A stretch of DNA of 41,574 nt. Origin: Terriglobia bacterium (GTDB lineage: Bacteria; Acidobacteriota; Terriglobia; Bryobacterales; Bryobacteraceae). Of the stretch, positions 8,057 to 16,242 are shown piece after piece. The notes under the pieces were generated by a model. That model worked only from the letters and a program-made list of their open reading frames with translations, searched no databases and was not told the DNA's origin. The stretch is taken from the NCBI GenBank assembly GCA_025363475.1, contig JANYDS010000046.1, positions 1 through 41,574 of the forward strand, in the 5' to 3' direction. A program made the translations under genes and the position numbers. Every line of letters begins with the position of its first letter. Position 1 is the stretch's first letter.

Positions 8057-9349
8057 TCAGCTCGCCCGCGCTACGCCTGCACCCGCCAGATCAATGACCG
8101 GAAGCTTGCTGCCGGTGATCTGTTTTACGCCCTCGGGCGTCGGCTTTTGGGTTACCACCAGTTGATCGGCCCACAAGAGCAAATCCTCCAGTCTGGGTTC
8201 CAGAACCCGGCTGATATGCGGAATCGCGTTCAGCAGAAAATTGCGATTGCTGCCATAGATGATTTCGAGGTTAACGTGGGGATCAAAAATTCGCAGTTCA
8301 ATCCCCTTGCCGATCAGGTGCTCGACCATCCCGACAACCGGGCTCTCCCGCAGATCATCTGTATTTTCTTTGAAAGTGAGGCCAACAATGCCGATCTTCT
8401 TTCCGCCGGAGTCAATCACCGCGCGAATAGCGCGATCCAGATGGTGCTGGTTGCTGGGCAGCGCGGCATCAAGCAGCGGAACCTTCACATCGAGCCGGCT
8501 GGCCCGGTAGCTCAATGCCCGCAGGTCTTTAGGCAGACAGGATCCGCCGAAAGCAAAACCCGGTTTCAAATAGGCTTTGGAAGCGTTCAGCTTCGTGTCG
8601 CGACACAGCGTCGACATAACTTCCTGGCCGTCTACACCCAGCGGCTCGCTCAGTGCGCCTATCTCGTTGGCAAACGCAATCTTGACTGCGTGGAATGCGT
8701 TGCAGGCGTACTTGATCATCTCGGCGGTCCGGAGCGTGACCAGGCATCCTTCCACATCAAGATTTCTGTACAAGCCCGCCACCTGCGCTACCGCACCTGC
8801 ATCGTGCCCGCCGACAACCAGTAAAGAGGGGACCAGGAAGTCATCCACAGCTACGCCTTCCCGCAGGAATTCGGGGTTTGATACGACCGTGATTTGAGGG
8901 CACCCGGCAAAGATCGGGATCACAACGTCGTCGCACGTTCCGGGGAATACGGTGCTGCGTATGGCGACGATCAGTGGTTTTACCCGCTGCGCCGATACCG
9001 CTGCAATGCCTTCACAGACCCGCCGCAGCTGGTCCAGACCCAGGTTGCCGTTCCGTTCTGACGGAGTTCCAACGCAGATGAGTGCAACATCCGCCTGATC
9101 AAGAACTTCCTCAATGTGGAGGCTCGCGGAGAGGCTTCCGCTCGCCGCGCAGTTACGGATGATTTCTTCCAGTCCGGGTTCAAAAAAAGGCGCATTTCCG
9201 GAATTGAGGCACTGAACTTTATGCTCGTCATTATCGATCCCGATGACGCGGTGTCCAATACTTGCGAGGCACGCGGCGGTCACTGATCCCACGTAGCCCA
9301 GACCAAAAACAGCCACAGTGGAAGGGGAAGATCCCGAGGGTTCGCGCAT
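8057..9349 (-). CDS. UDP-glucose/GDP-mannose 6-dehydrogenase, AlgD-like
   Basis: NAD-dependent four-electron dehydrogenase of 430 residues that oxidises C6 of a sugar nucleotide to a uronate. The Rossmann loop is FGLGYVGS at residues 15-22. The catalytic Cys is C271 in GFAFGGSCLPKD. The helix EMIKYACNAFHAVKIAFANE (210-229) is closer to GDP-mannose dehydrogenases such as AlgD than to typical UDP-glucose dehydrogenases, and C271 falls close to the AlgD catalytic position. The C-terminal binding domain (GLTFKENTDDLRESP) is complete. It lies 52 bases downstream of the TIGR03790 gene on the same strand. It probably supplies GDP-mannuronate or UDP-glucuronate to the polysaccharide made by this locus; which of the two needs an assay or a phylogeny. 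Confidence 0.92.
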   Translation of the reverse strand: MREPSGSSPSTVAVFGLGYVGSVTAACLASIGHRVIGIDNDEHKVQCLNSGNAPFFEPGLEEIIRNCAASGSLSASLHIEEVLDQADVALICVGTPSERNGNLGLDQLRRVCEGIAAVSAQRVKPLIVAIRSTVFPGTCDDVVIPIFAGCPQITVVSNPEFLREGVAVDDFLVPSLLVVGGHDAGAVAQVAGLYRNLDVEGCLVTLRTAEMIKYACNAFHAVKIAFANEIGALSEPLGVDGQEVMSTLCRDTKLNASKAYLKPGFAFGGSCLPKDLRALSYRASRLDVKVPLLDAALPSNQHHLDRAIRAVIDSGGKKIGIVGLTFKENTDDLRESPVVGMVEHLIGKGIELRIFDPHVNLEIIYGSNRNFLLNAIPHISRVLEPRLEDLLLWADQLVVTQKPTPEGVKQITGSKLPVIDLAGAGVARAS

Positions 9350-9401
9350 AAAGTTTATGATAGCGAACCGTGTCTTTACCCTTCGTTTTTCAACGGGGCT
9401 C

Positions 9402-10538
9402 TCAGTTTTTCAATTGGGTAAGGGGATCACCCAGCACGATATTCATCCAGCTCAGCGCCGGGATGCCCGCATAGAAACTCTCGGCCAGCGTATGGCCCTG
9501 GTAATAGGCGGGCAGCACGATATCGGGTCGCGGGCAGTAATTCAGGAAGGGTTCGAATACCTGGCCCGAAGCCCCTGTGGCGCCCTCATGAATATAGTCT
9601 GCGGCTAATGACTGAGGTGCATCGGCGTACCAGGTTCGCTGGTCCTGCCAGTTGCCGATCTCCCAGTTCGCGGGAGGCTGGCGGAGAGTGCGTCCGTCGG
9701 TGGAAACGAACTCGGTGGCAATCGCTCCCGGCAGCCACCCGAATTTCAGAAACCGGTGCTTGCGGTCTGTATCGTTGGATCCCCAGGACGCAAAGCCGAT
9801 CACATTCTGAATGCCGGAAAGCACGGCTGCCGTTTCGTCCAGGATGACGCGATCATTCGGGAGCAGCAGCGCAGCTGTCCGCAGCCATTGATTGCCTGAG
9901 TTGTTCTCCACCGCTTTCAGATCGATTACGAACTTGCCCGTGTTGCGCGCCTTCAGGGCGCGGTCCACGAGTGCCTTCATATCGGCCATCGTATAACCGT
10001 CCAGCCGGGTCACCAGGTACATGGGAAACGCCGGATGGCGGAAAGGCGTGTCCTGGTGGCGAAAGTAAGGATTAGGTACGGGACCCGCCAGAGGAATGAT
10101 GACGGAGCGCATCCGCTGATAGAGCAAAGTCAGTTCCGAATCCACTGAAGATGCTTCGCTGCGGAGCGGCTCTCCAGGGCCGCTGATCCGGAGCGGAACA
10201 CCGGTGGTGAGGACGATATACAACACCTTTTCCTGCAGGCTGTGGCTCTTGAGGAATGCGCCAATCGGTGCTTCCACCTCAGAATCATAGACGCTGCGGA
10301 CGATGGTTTCCTCAGGGCGTGTATTGATCGTACAAATATTGGAAGCGGGAATTCCCCGCCGCTGAACGTAATACCTGCCGATCTCCCTCGATGCGGCAGA
10401 CCGACCGTTCAAGACGACCATAACCTGGTCCGGGGTCTGCGCCCGGGCTATGGCACAGGCAAATGCCATAACCGCAACAATCCGCAGAATCACCCTCACA
10501 TTGTAACCCGGCCGCGAATTTTCTTTGTTTTTAGGCAT
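9402..10538 (-). CDS. TIGR03790 family secreted protein
   Basis: Exported protein of about 378 residues matching the TIGR03790 family. Recognisable stretches are MVVLNGRSAASREIGRYYVQ, RRGIPASNICTI, VLYIVLTTGVPLRISGPGEP, a central segment that reads GRFVIDL-like (GKFVIDLKAVENN), and a C-terminal LNYCPRPDIVLPAYYQGHTL. A signal peptide follows an N-terminal basic extension (hydrophobic about 15-32, ending Ala-Arg-Ala-Gln); a GTG at residue 14 is an alternative start. The family is known mainly from genomes that encode exosortase, and its biochemical function is undetermined. It is the first gene of a minus-strand pair with the sugar-nucleotide dehydrogenase and is divergent from the GT2 gene across 71 bases. 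This context supports a role in the exported polysaccharide/PEP-CTERM system. Confidence 0.85.
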   Translation of the reverse strand: MPKNKENSRPGYNVRVILRIVAVMAFACAIARAQTPDQVMVVLNGRSAASREIGRYYVQRRGIPASNICTINTRPEETIVRSVYDSEVEAPIGAFLKSHSLQEKVLYIVLTTGVPLRISGPGEPLRSEASSVDSELTLLYQRMRSVIIPLAGPVPNPYFRHQDTPFRHPAFPMYLVTRLDGYTMADMKALVDRALKARNTGKFVIDLKAVENNSGNQWLRTAALLLPNDRVILDETAAVLSGIQNVIGFASWGSNDTDRKHRFLKFGWLPGAIATEFVSTDGRTLRQPPANWEIGNWQDQRTWYADAPQSLAADYIHEGATGASGQVFEPFLNYCPRPDIVLPAYYQGHTLAESFYAGIPALSWMNIVLGDPLTQLKN

Positions 10539-10609
10539 GCTAGACTACGAACTCCGGGAATGGCAAAAGCACCTTCAGGCCAATAATTTTTCTGCTGACA
10601 ACTCCGAAC

Positions 10610-11740
10610 ATGACAGCGGTTGCTGGAGTGCTGATTCCGACTGTCTTCGTTCTTTATGTGTTGTTCGGGTATCCCCTGCTTCTCCGGTTTCTGGCCCGCT
10701 GGTTTGCGCGACCTGTCCGCAAGAAATTCTTTCAGCCGCACGTTTCGGTCATAGTTGCGGCGCATAACGGTGAGGCTTTCATCGCACAGAAACTTACTTC
10801 GATTCTGGCGTTGGACTACCCGCGCCAGCTGATGGAAGTTTTTGTAGTGTCAGACGGATCAACTGATCGCACGGATGAGATCACAGGCCAGTTCAAAGAA
10901 GTGCGCCTGCTGAAGGTGCCTCGCGGAGGCAAGCCTCGCGCCGTAAATGCCGGAATCGCCGCAGCGGCAGGGGAAATTCTGGTATTGACTGATGTCCGGC
11001 AGCAACTGGCACCCGACAGCCTCCGCCGCCTGCTGGAAAACTTCGCCGATCCTGAGGTTGGCGCAGCCAGCGCCGAACTGGTCATTCTCGACGGCAAGAC
11101 CGGGGCGGAAGCCAGCGTCGGGCTGTACTGGAAGTACGAATTTGGCATCCGTCTGTGCCTGAGCGCAATTGATTCTATCTTCGGCGCCACCGGGGCGTAT
11201 TACGCCATCCGCCGGGAGTTGGCGGTTCCCATCCCGCCGGGTTCCTTGCTGGACGATATGCATCTGCCGCTTGCTGCTTTTTTTCAGGGATACCGTCTCG
11301 TCGTGGAGCCGGGTGCTCGAATGTTTGACAATCCGACGGGCCTTGATCTGGAGTTCTGGCGCAAAGTGCGCACACTGGCAGGAAATTATCAAATCATCGC
11401 TGCTTACCCGGCATTGCTCAGCCCTCGCAACCGGATGTTGTTTCACTACCTGTCATATAAATTCGCAAGACTCCTGCTGCCTTTCGCACTGCTAACGATC
11501 ATGGCCGCGAGCTTTGGCGTTCCGGAGCCCTGGCGACAGCTGCTGATTGCCGGGCAACTGGCTTTTTATGGCATGGCTCTGGCTGACCGCTGGGTACCCG
11601 ATAACTTCCCCCTTAAAAAAGCGACATCCGCAGTCCGGACTTTTGTGGTGTTGATGGCGGCAACTTTTTGCGCGGTTTCCATTCTGTTTGTGCCTGGTGA
11701 GAGGCTCTGGCGGGCGGCGACTGAAGTCAGGAAAGGCTGA
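10610..11740 (+). CDS. Membrane GT2-family glycosyltransferase
   Basis: Inverting GT-A glycosyltransferase of 376 residues anchored in the inner membrane. There is one N-terminal helix (about 5-29) and three C-terminal helices (about 280-305, 313-331, 345-362). The catalytic domain shows HVSVIVAAHNGE, VVSDGSTD (Asp82), a DxD-like TDV at 127-129, and LLDDMHLP with the base-region Asp pair at 215-216. The QxxRW region is replaced by FWRKVRTL. The layout resembles processive polysaccharide synthases of the hyaluronan/NodC type, but the missing canonical QxxRW leaves processivity open. The gene is the first of a plus-strand series with asnB (67-base gap) and a GT4. Confidence 0.88.
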   Translation: MTAVAGVLIPTVFVLYVLFGYPLLLRFLARWFARPVRKKFFQPHVSVIVAAHNGEAFIAQKLTSILALDYPRQLMEVFVVSDGSTDRTDEITGQFKEVRLLKVPRGGKPRAVNAGIAAAAGEILVLTDVRQQLAPDSLRRLLENFADPEVGAASAELVILDGKTGAEASVGLYWKYEFGIRLCLSAIDSIFGATGAYYAIRRELAVPIPPGSLLDDMHLPLAAFFQGYRLVVEPGARMFDNPTGLDLEFWRKVRTLAGNYQIIAAYPALLSPRNRMLFHYLSYKFARLLLPFALLTIMAASFGVPEPWRQLLIAGQLAFYGMALADRWVPDNFPLKKATSAVRTFVVLMAATFCAVSILFVPGERLWRAATEVRKG

Positions 11741-11806
11741 TCTCAGCGAAATGGTACCCGTAGTTATCCGGCCTCTGCGGAACTCTGGCCCACTACACTA
11801 ATATTC

Positions 11807-13756
11807 ATGTGCGGGATCGCCGGATTTACTACAACCAACGCCCCGGCCGACGCCACCGCGATTCTTGAACGGATGACTCGCGCGATCGCGCACCGCGGGC
11901 CTGATGATTCCGGTTTCTATCACTCATCCACCACTTTTCTTGGCCATCGCAGACTCAGTATTGTAGACCTCTCTGGTGGTCACCAGCCGATTTTCAACGA
12001 AGACGGGTCGACTGCGATTGTCTACAATGGCGAAATTTTCAACCACGCTGACGTCCGCCCCGCCCTTGAAGCAGCAGGTCACATTTACCGCACATGCTCC
12101 GATACCGAAACCATTCTCCACGCCTGGGAGGAATGGGGCCCCGCTTCACTGGACCACTTCCGCGGGATGTTTGCGTTTGTAATCCGGGACGAAAAACGAG
12201 ACGTTCTGATCGCCGCCCGCGACCGTCTGGGAATCAAACCTTTTTATTACTTCTGGGATGGCCGGCTGTTTGCGTTCGCCAGCGAGATCAAGGCCCTGCT
12301 TGCTCACCCGGATATACCCGCAGAGCCGAATGACACCTTGTTCGGAGAGTACCTTGCGTTCGGATACACCAGTGGGGAAGAGACTCTGTTCCGCGGCATC
12401 CGCTGCCTGCTGCCCGGTCACTGGCTTCAGTTATCCGGCGAGAACGGCGACCAGCGCACGCTTACGATTCAGCGCTATTGGGACGTGCCGGATGAAGCCC
12501 CCGACGAATCTTTCACCCAGCAGGACTGGATTGCCGCTGTCCGCCAGGGTCTGGAAGAGACGGTCAGACTACGGTTGATGGCCGATGTGCCGCTGGGCGC
12601 ATTTCTTAGCGGGGGCGTGGATTCCAGCGCAATTACGGCACTGATGCAGCACGAGGTGCCCGGTCGTGTGAGCACGTTCAGCGTCGGATACGGAGAACGT
12701 GAATTCAGCGAACTTGGCTACGCCCGTCAGGTAGCGGAAACTCTCGGCACTGAGCACAAGGAAGTGATTGTGGGCCGGAATGAATTTTTTGCCGCCCTCG
12801 GACCCCTGATCTATCAGGAGGACCTGCCCATCACGTGGCCTTCGAGCGTACCCCTGTATTTTTTGGCACGCATGGCCTCCCGCAGCGTCAAGGTGGCGCT
12901 GACCGGAGAGGGCAGCGACGAGATTTTCGGCGGCTACGAAAGATACCGCTGGACCCGGCTCAATATGCGGGCCGCAGCGGCTTACGAAGTTCTGCCTGGA
13001 GCAGTGCGTCGACGTGCTGCCGCGTTCCTGGCATCTTCGCCACTGCTTCGCGGTGACATCAGGCGCAGGCTGTCCCATACCTTTCTGGGCCGGGAAGGGA
13101 CCATTGAATCCCTGCTGCTGGACAATTTCCTGAGCGCATATTCGCTTTCGGAACAGAAGAGTTTCCTGTTGATTCCGCCAGGCGATATTTACGGCCACTA
13201 CCTTCGTTACTGGAACTCGCGTCCCGACCGTACGATGCTTTCCCGCATGCTCTACGCCGATCAGAAGACATACCTGGTCCAGCTTCTGATGAAGCAGGAT
13301 CGTATGAGTATGGCTGCCTCCATCGAAAGCCGTGTGCCTTTTCTTGATCACCATTTCCTCGCCCTCGCCATGCGCATCCCTGACCGTTTCAAGATCCGTG
13401 GACGGGAGCAGAAGTATATTTTCAAGAAGGCAGTTGAAGATCTGCTCCCGGAGAACGTCGTTTACAGACGAAAAATGGGTTTTCCCACGCCGCTGAAACA
13501 GTGGCTGAAGGAACCGGCACTGGCTCCACAACTGGACGCTCTTTGCAAACCGGGTAGTTTTATTGCGGAGTGGATCGACAGAGAGGCGGTGGCACGCCTT
13601 ATCGCAGCGCACCGCTCGGGACTCGCCGATGCGACGGATCGCCTTTGGCGGCTCCTGAATCTTGAACTCTGGGGACAGCGCTTTTTCGTCGGTCCGTCAG
13701 GCTGCGATTCTGCCGCAGCGGAGCTGATTGCCATTCGCGCTGACGAATCCTGCTGA
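11807..13756 (+). CDS. asnB: Asparagine synthase (glutamine-hydrolysing) / EPS-locus amidotransferase
   Basis: Two-domain amidotransferase of 649 residues. The N-terminal class II glutaminase starts MCGIAGF, so Cys2 becomes the nucleophile and the ATG is fixed. It continues with AHRGPDDSG (28-36), VYNGEIFNH and a complete Ntn fold. The synthetase domain has the PPi-loop SGGVDSS at 268-274 and EGSDEIFGGYERYRW further on. The C-terminal segment KYIFKKAVEDLLPENVVYRR is typical. The protein is longer than ordinary AsnB and matches the class found in exosortase-linked EPS loci (TIGR03108-like), where the acceptor may be a sugar acid rather than aspartate. Amidation of uronic acid made by the nearby dehydrogenase is an attractive but untested idea. 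Confidence 0.9.
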   Translation: MCGIAGFTTTNAPADATAILERMTRAIAHRGPDDSGFYHSSTTFLGHRRLSIVDLSGGHQPIFNEDGSTAIVYNGEIFNHADVRPALEAAGHIYRTCSDTETILHAWEEWGPASLDHFRGMFAFVIRDEKRDVLIAARDRLGIKPFYYFWDGRLFAFASEIKALLAHPDIPAEPNDTLFGEYLAFGYTSGEETLFRGIRCLLPGHWLQLSGENGDQRTLTIQRYWDVPDEAPDESFTQQDWIAAVRQGLEETVRLRLMADVPLGAFLSGGVDSSAITALMQHEVPGRVSTFSVGYGEREFSELGYARQVAETLGTEHKEVIVGRNEFFAALGPLIYQEDLPITWPSSVPLYFLARMASRSVKVALTGEGSDEIFGGYERYRWTRLNMRAAAAYEVLPGAVRRRAAAFLASSPLLRGDIRRRLSHTFLGREGTIESLLLDNFLSAYSLSEQKSFLLIPPGDIYGHYLRYWNSRPDRTMLSRMLYADQKTYLVQLLMKQDRMSMAASIESRVPFLDHHFLALAMRIPDRFKIRGREQKYIFKKAVEDLLPENVVYRRKMGFPTPLKQWLKEPALAPQLDALCKPGSFIAEWIDREAVARLIAAHRSGLADATDRLWRLLNLELWGQRFFVGPSGCDSAAAELIAIRADESC

Positions 13757-13775
13757 ACTAACACTGAGTTGCGTC

Positions 13776-15041
13776 TTGCCCGGCTATCATAAACTCTTGC
13801 AGGAAAATCCACCCCGAATTGCGTACCTGGTAAGCCAGTACCCTGCGCTTACGCACACGTTTATTCTCCGGGAAATCCTCGCCCTTCGTTCCCTTGGCTT
13901 CGAGATTGATGTGATTGCGATACGGGGCGATCACCGCCCGCCGGAAAGCGTGACGGAGCATGAACGCCTTGAACATTCCAGAACGGTGGCGGTGCTTCCC
14001 ATCGGATTCGATTTCGTCCTGGCGCATCTGTACACGCTGCTGCGTTACCCTTCAGGCTATCTGGCCGGCTTATGGCTTGCTCTGAAGCTTGGCAGTGGCT
14101 TCAGGTCCTCGTGTTTCCATCTGATTTATTTTCTCGAAGCGGTGGTAGCGGGTCATATTGCAGTTCGCCGGGGGCACGGATATATACATACTCACTTTTC
14201 CTCTACGGTGGGACTTCTGGCTGCACGGGTTTTCGGCCTCCGTTTATCCATAACCATTCACGGGCCTGACGAATTTCGAAATGTTATCGGGTTCCGGATG
14301 CGGGAAAAAGTGGCTGCCGCCTGCCTCGTGTGCACCATCAGTCAGTTCGCGAGAAGCCAGATTATGCAGGCTGTGGACCCGCGTGACTGGCACAAGATAC
14401 GAGTTTGCCGCCTGGGAGTGGATACCTCACTATTTGTGCCTGTGGCGGCCCCGGGCTTGCCTCCCGTCGACGGCGCAGCGAGACTAATTTCCGTTGGGCG
14501 GCTGGCGCCAGTCAAGGGTCTGCGCATTCTCATTTCCGCGTGCGCGCTCGCGATTTCGCGCGGAGTGAATCTCCAACTCCGGCTGGTCGGGGGTGGAGAT
14601 GACCTTGCCGCGCTCAGGGCTCATGCTGCTGACTGCGGTATGCGAGAGCAAATCGTGTTTGAAGGTCCGCGGAATCAGGACGAGGTGATCTCGCTCTTTC
14701 GGCAAAGCCAGATCTTTGTGATGTCCAGTTTTGCCGAAGGTGTGCCTGTATCTCTGATGGAAGCGATGGCGATGGAATTGCCATGTGCGGCTACCTGGGT
14801 CAATGGAATTCCTGAACTGATCACCAGCGGCGAGGAAGGCATTCTCACTGCTCCGTCTGATGTCGTGGCACTGGCCAGCGTCATCGAACGGCTTGTTGCC
14901 GATGCCGGTCTCAGGCAACGACTCGGGCAGGAGGGCCGCCGCAAAGTGCTGCGCGACTTCAACCTCCAAACCAATACAGAGGCTCTGGCTGCGCTGTTCA
15001 GGGAGCAACTCGCTTCGCCCGACGAATATTCCTCACGCTGA
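13776..15041 (+). CDS. GT4-family glycosyltransferase
   Basis: Retaining GT-B glycosyltransferase of about 421 residues. The N-terminal domain shows RIAYLVSQYPALTHTFILRE, characteristic of EPS/colanic-acid-type GT4 enzymes, then YIHTHFSSTVGLLAARVFGL and the ITIHGPDEF acceptor loop. The donor domain has ISVGRLAPVKGLRILISA and MSSFAEGVPVSLMEAMAMEL, the EX7E region. No ATG precedes the conserved start. Candidates are TTG 13728 (overlapping asnB), TTG 13776 and TTG 13797, and 13776 is used as a compromise. The 9-base tail overlap with the next, convergent glycosyltransferase marks an operon end. Donor and acceptor are unknown. Confidence 0.84.
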   Translation: MPGYHKLLQENPPRIAYLVSQYPALTHTFILREILALRSLGFEIDVIAIRGDHRPPESVTEHERLEHSRTVAVLPIGFDFVLAHLYTLLRYPSGYLAGLWLALKLGSGFRSSCFHLIYFLEAVVAGHIAVRRGHGYIHTHFSSTVGLLAARVFGLRLSITIHGPDEFRNVIGFRMREKVAAACLVCTISQFARSQIMQAVDPRDWHKIRVCRLGVDTSLFVPVAAPGLPPVDGAARLISVGRLAPVKGLRILISACALAISRGVNLQLRLVGGGDDLAALRAHAADCGMREQIVFEGPRNQDEVISLFRQSQIFVMSSFAEGVPVSLMEAMAMELPCAATWVNGIPELITSGEEGILTAPSDVVALASVIERLVADAGLRQRLGQEGRRKVLRDFNLQTNTEALAALFREQLASPDEYSSR

Positions 15042-16181
15042 CGGCAGTATTTCGTAAAGCAGCATGTGTTCCCGAATATTGCTGTCGAGCGCAAAGCGAT
15101 CCCTGATTTCCTGCGCGCCCGCCGTTCCCATTTGTTGGCGAAGAGCTTGATCGGCAGCGAGTTGAATCAGGCGACGGCTTAGCTCTTCCGGGTCTCGCCG
15201 TTCCACAAGAAACCCTGTAACCTGGTCGCGGACGATTTCGGGGATGCCACCTACCCGAGTGGCTACGACTGGCCGCCCGAATGCCATCGCTTCCCCGATC
15301 ACCCAGCCAAAAGCTTCATCCCAACGGGAAGGCTGGCAGATAATATCGCTGGAACTGAAAACGCCTTCGAAAAACGGATCGGCCAGCTGCCCGGTAAACG
15401 TGAAGTAAGAATCCAGATCACTGGTTGCAACCGCCTGTTTTTGCTGATTCAGACAGGGACCAGTGCCGACAACGCAGAAATGAGCCTGTGGGCACACAGC
15501 CACCACCATCGTGGCTGCTTCAATGAAATCGGCCACACCTTTTTCTTCGATGAGCCAGCTCACCTGTGTAATCAGGACGCTGTCTGCCGGGATTCTGAAG
15601 CGCGAGCGGAAGCCGCTGTGTGGGATCGCCGCAGCGGTCGCGACGCGCTCCAAATCAATTCCGTTGTGAATTAATTGGAATCGCTTGTACGCAAGGTGCG
15701 TGAATGCAAGTTGAGAGCGCAGTACGAACTCGCTCACCACAACGACGCAATCAATCGGGTTGTGGATTGCAGTTTTGGCGATCCTCTTCCACCAGTGCTG
15801 GCGACCGATGAGGTGTGTCTCGGGTCTTGAGCCGTGGTCAGTGACGAAAAATTTCTTAACTCCGAACACACGGGCGAGCCATGGGAACGGTGAGATCAGT
15901 CCCATATAGTGCAAATGGACAATCACGGGGCGGTGCAGCCGAAGAAGCCGGATAAAACTCCATCCGGAGAAACCGCCCTCGAATACGGCAGGAACGGCCT
16001 CAACGACGACGTTCGCCAGACTGAGAAATTCGTGGACGGCGGGTTCCGGCGGGGAGGGGAAGCACAGGACGCTCTGAAAGCCGAGGGCCCCTAACCTGAT
16101 CGACAGCGCGCGCGCAAACATCGCAGTTCCATCAATCCTTACCGGATGAATATGGAAGAGTGAAAGGACTACCCCCGGCAT
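15033..16181 (-). CDS. GT4-family glycosyltransferase
   Basis: GT-B glycosyltransferase of 382 residues. The N-terminal half has the acceptor features HIHPVRIDGTAMFARALSIR and VIVHLHYMGLISPFPWLARV. The donor half has LITQVSWLIEEKGVADFIEA and SRWDEAFGWVIGEAMAFGRP followed by the TRVGGIPEIV loop that closes on the nucleotide sugar. It is the last gene of a minus-strand set transcribed GT-C glycosyltransferase, radical SAM protein, GT4. The gap to the radical SAM gene is 61 bases. ATG 16181 lacks a strong ribosome site but begins directly before the first beta strand. The sugar transferred cannot be read from sequence. Confidence 0.87.
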   Translation of the reverse strand: MPGVVLSLFHIHPVRIDGTAMFARALSIRLGALGFQSVLCFPSPPEPAVHEFLSLANVVVEAVPAVFEGGFSGWSFIRLLRLHRPVIVHLHYMGLISPFPWLARVFGVKKFFVTDHGSRPETHLIGRQHWWKRIAKTAIHNPIDCVVVVSEFVLRSQLAFTHLAYKRFQLIHNGIDLERVATAAAIPHSGFRSRFRIPADSVLITQVSWLIEEKGVADFIEAATMVVAVCPQAHFCVVGTGPCLNQQKQAVATSDLDSYFTFTGQLADPFFEGVFSSSDIICQPSRWDEAFGWVIGEAMAFGRPVVATRVGGIPEIVRDQVTGFLVERRDPEELSRRLIQLAADQALRQQMGTAGAQEIRDRFALDSNIREHMLLYEILPSA

Positions 16182-16242
16182 GGCTGTCCGCCCGGTGCGT
16201 GGTTTCGCGGGAGAAGCGGGACGCTTGCCGCCAATGACTGTT

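Noticed and set aside
7958-8824. Plus-strand open frame of 288 codons
   Set aside because: It is antisense to the AlgD-like dehydrogenase, whose motifs cover the region.
12569-13612. Long minus-strand open frame of 347 codons
   Set aside because: It is antisense to asnB, which has complete motifs on the plus strand; the frame is a by-product of GC-rich codon use.
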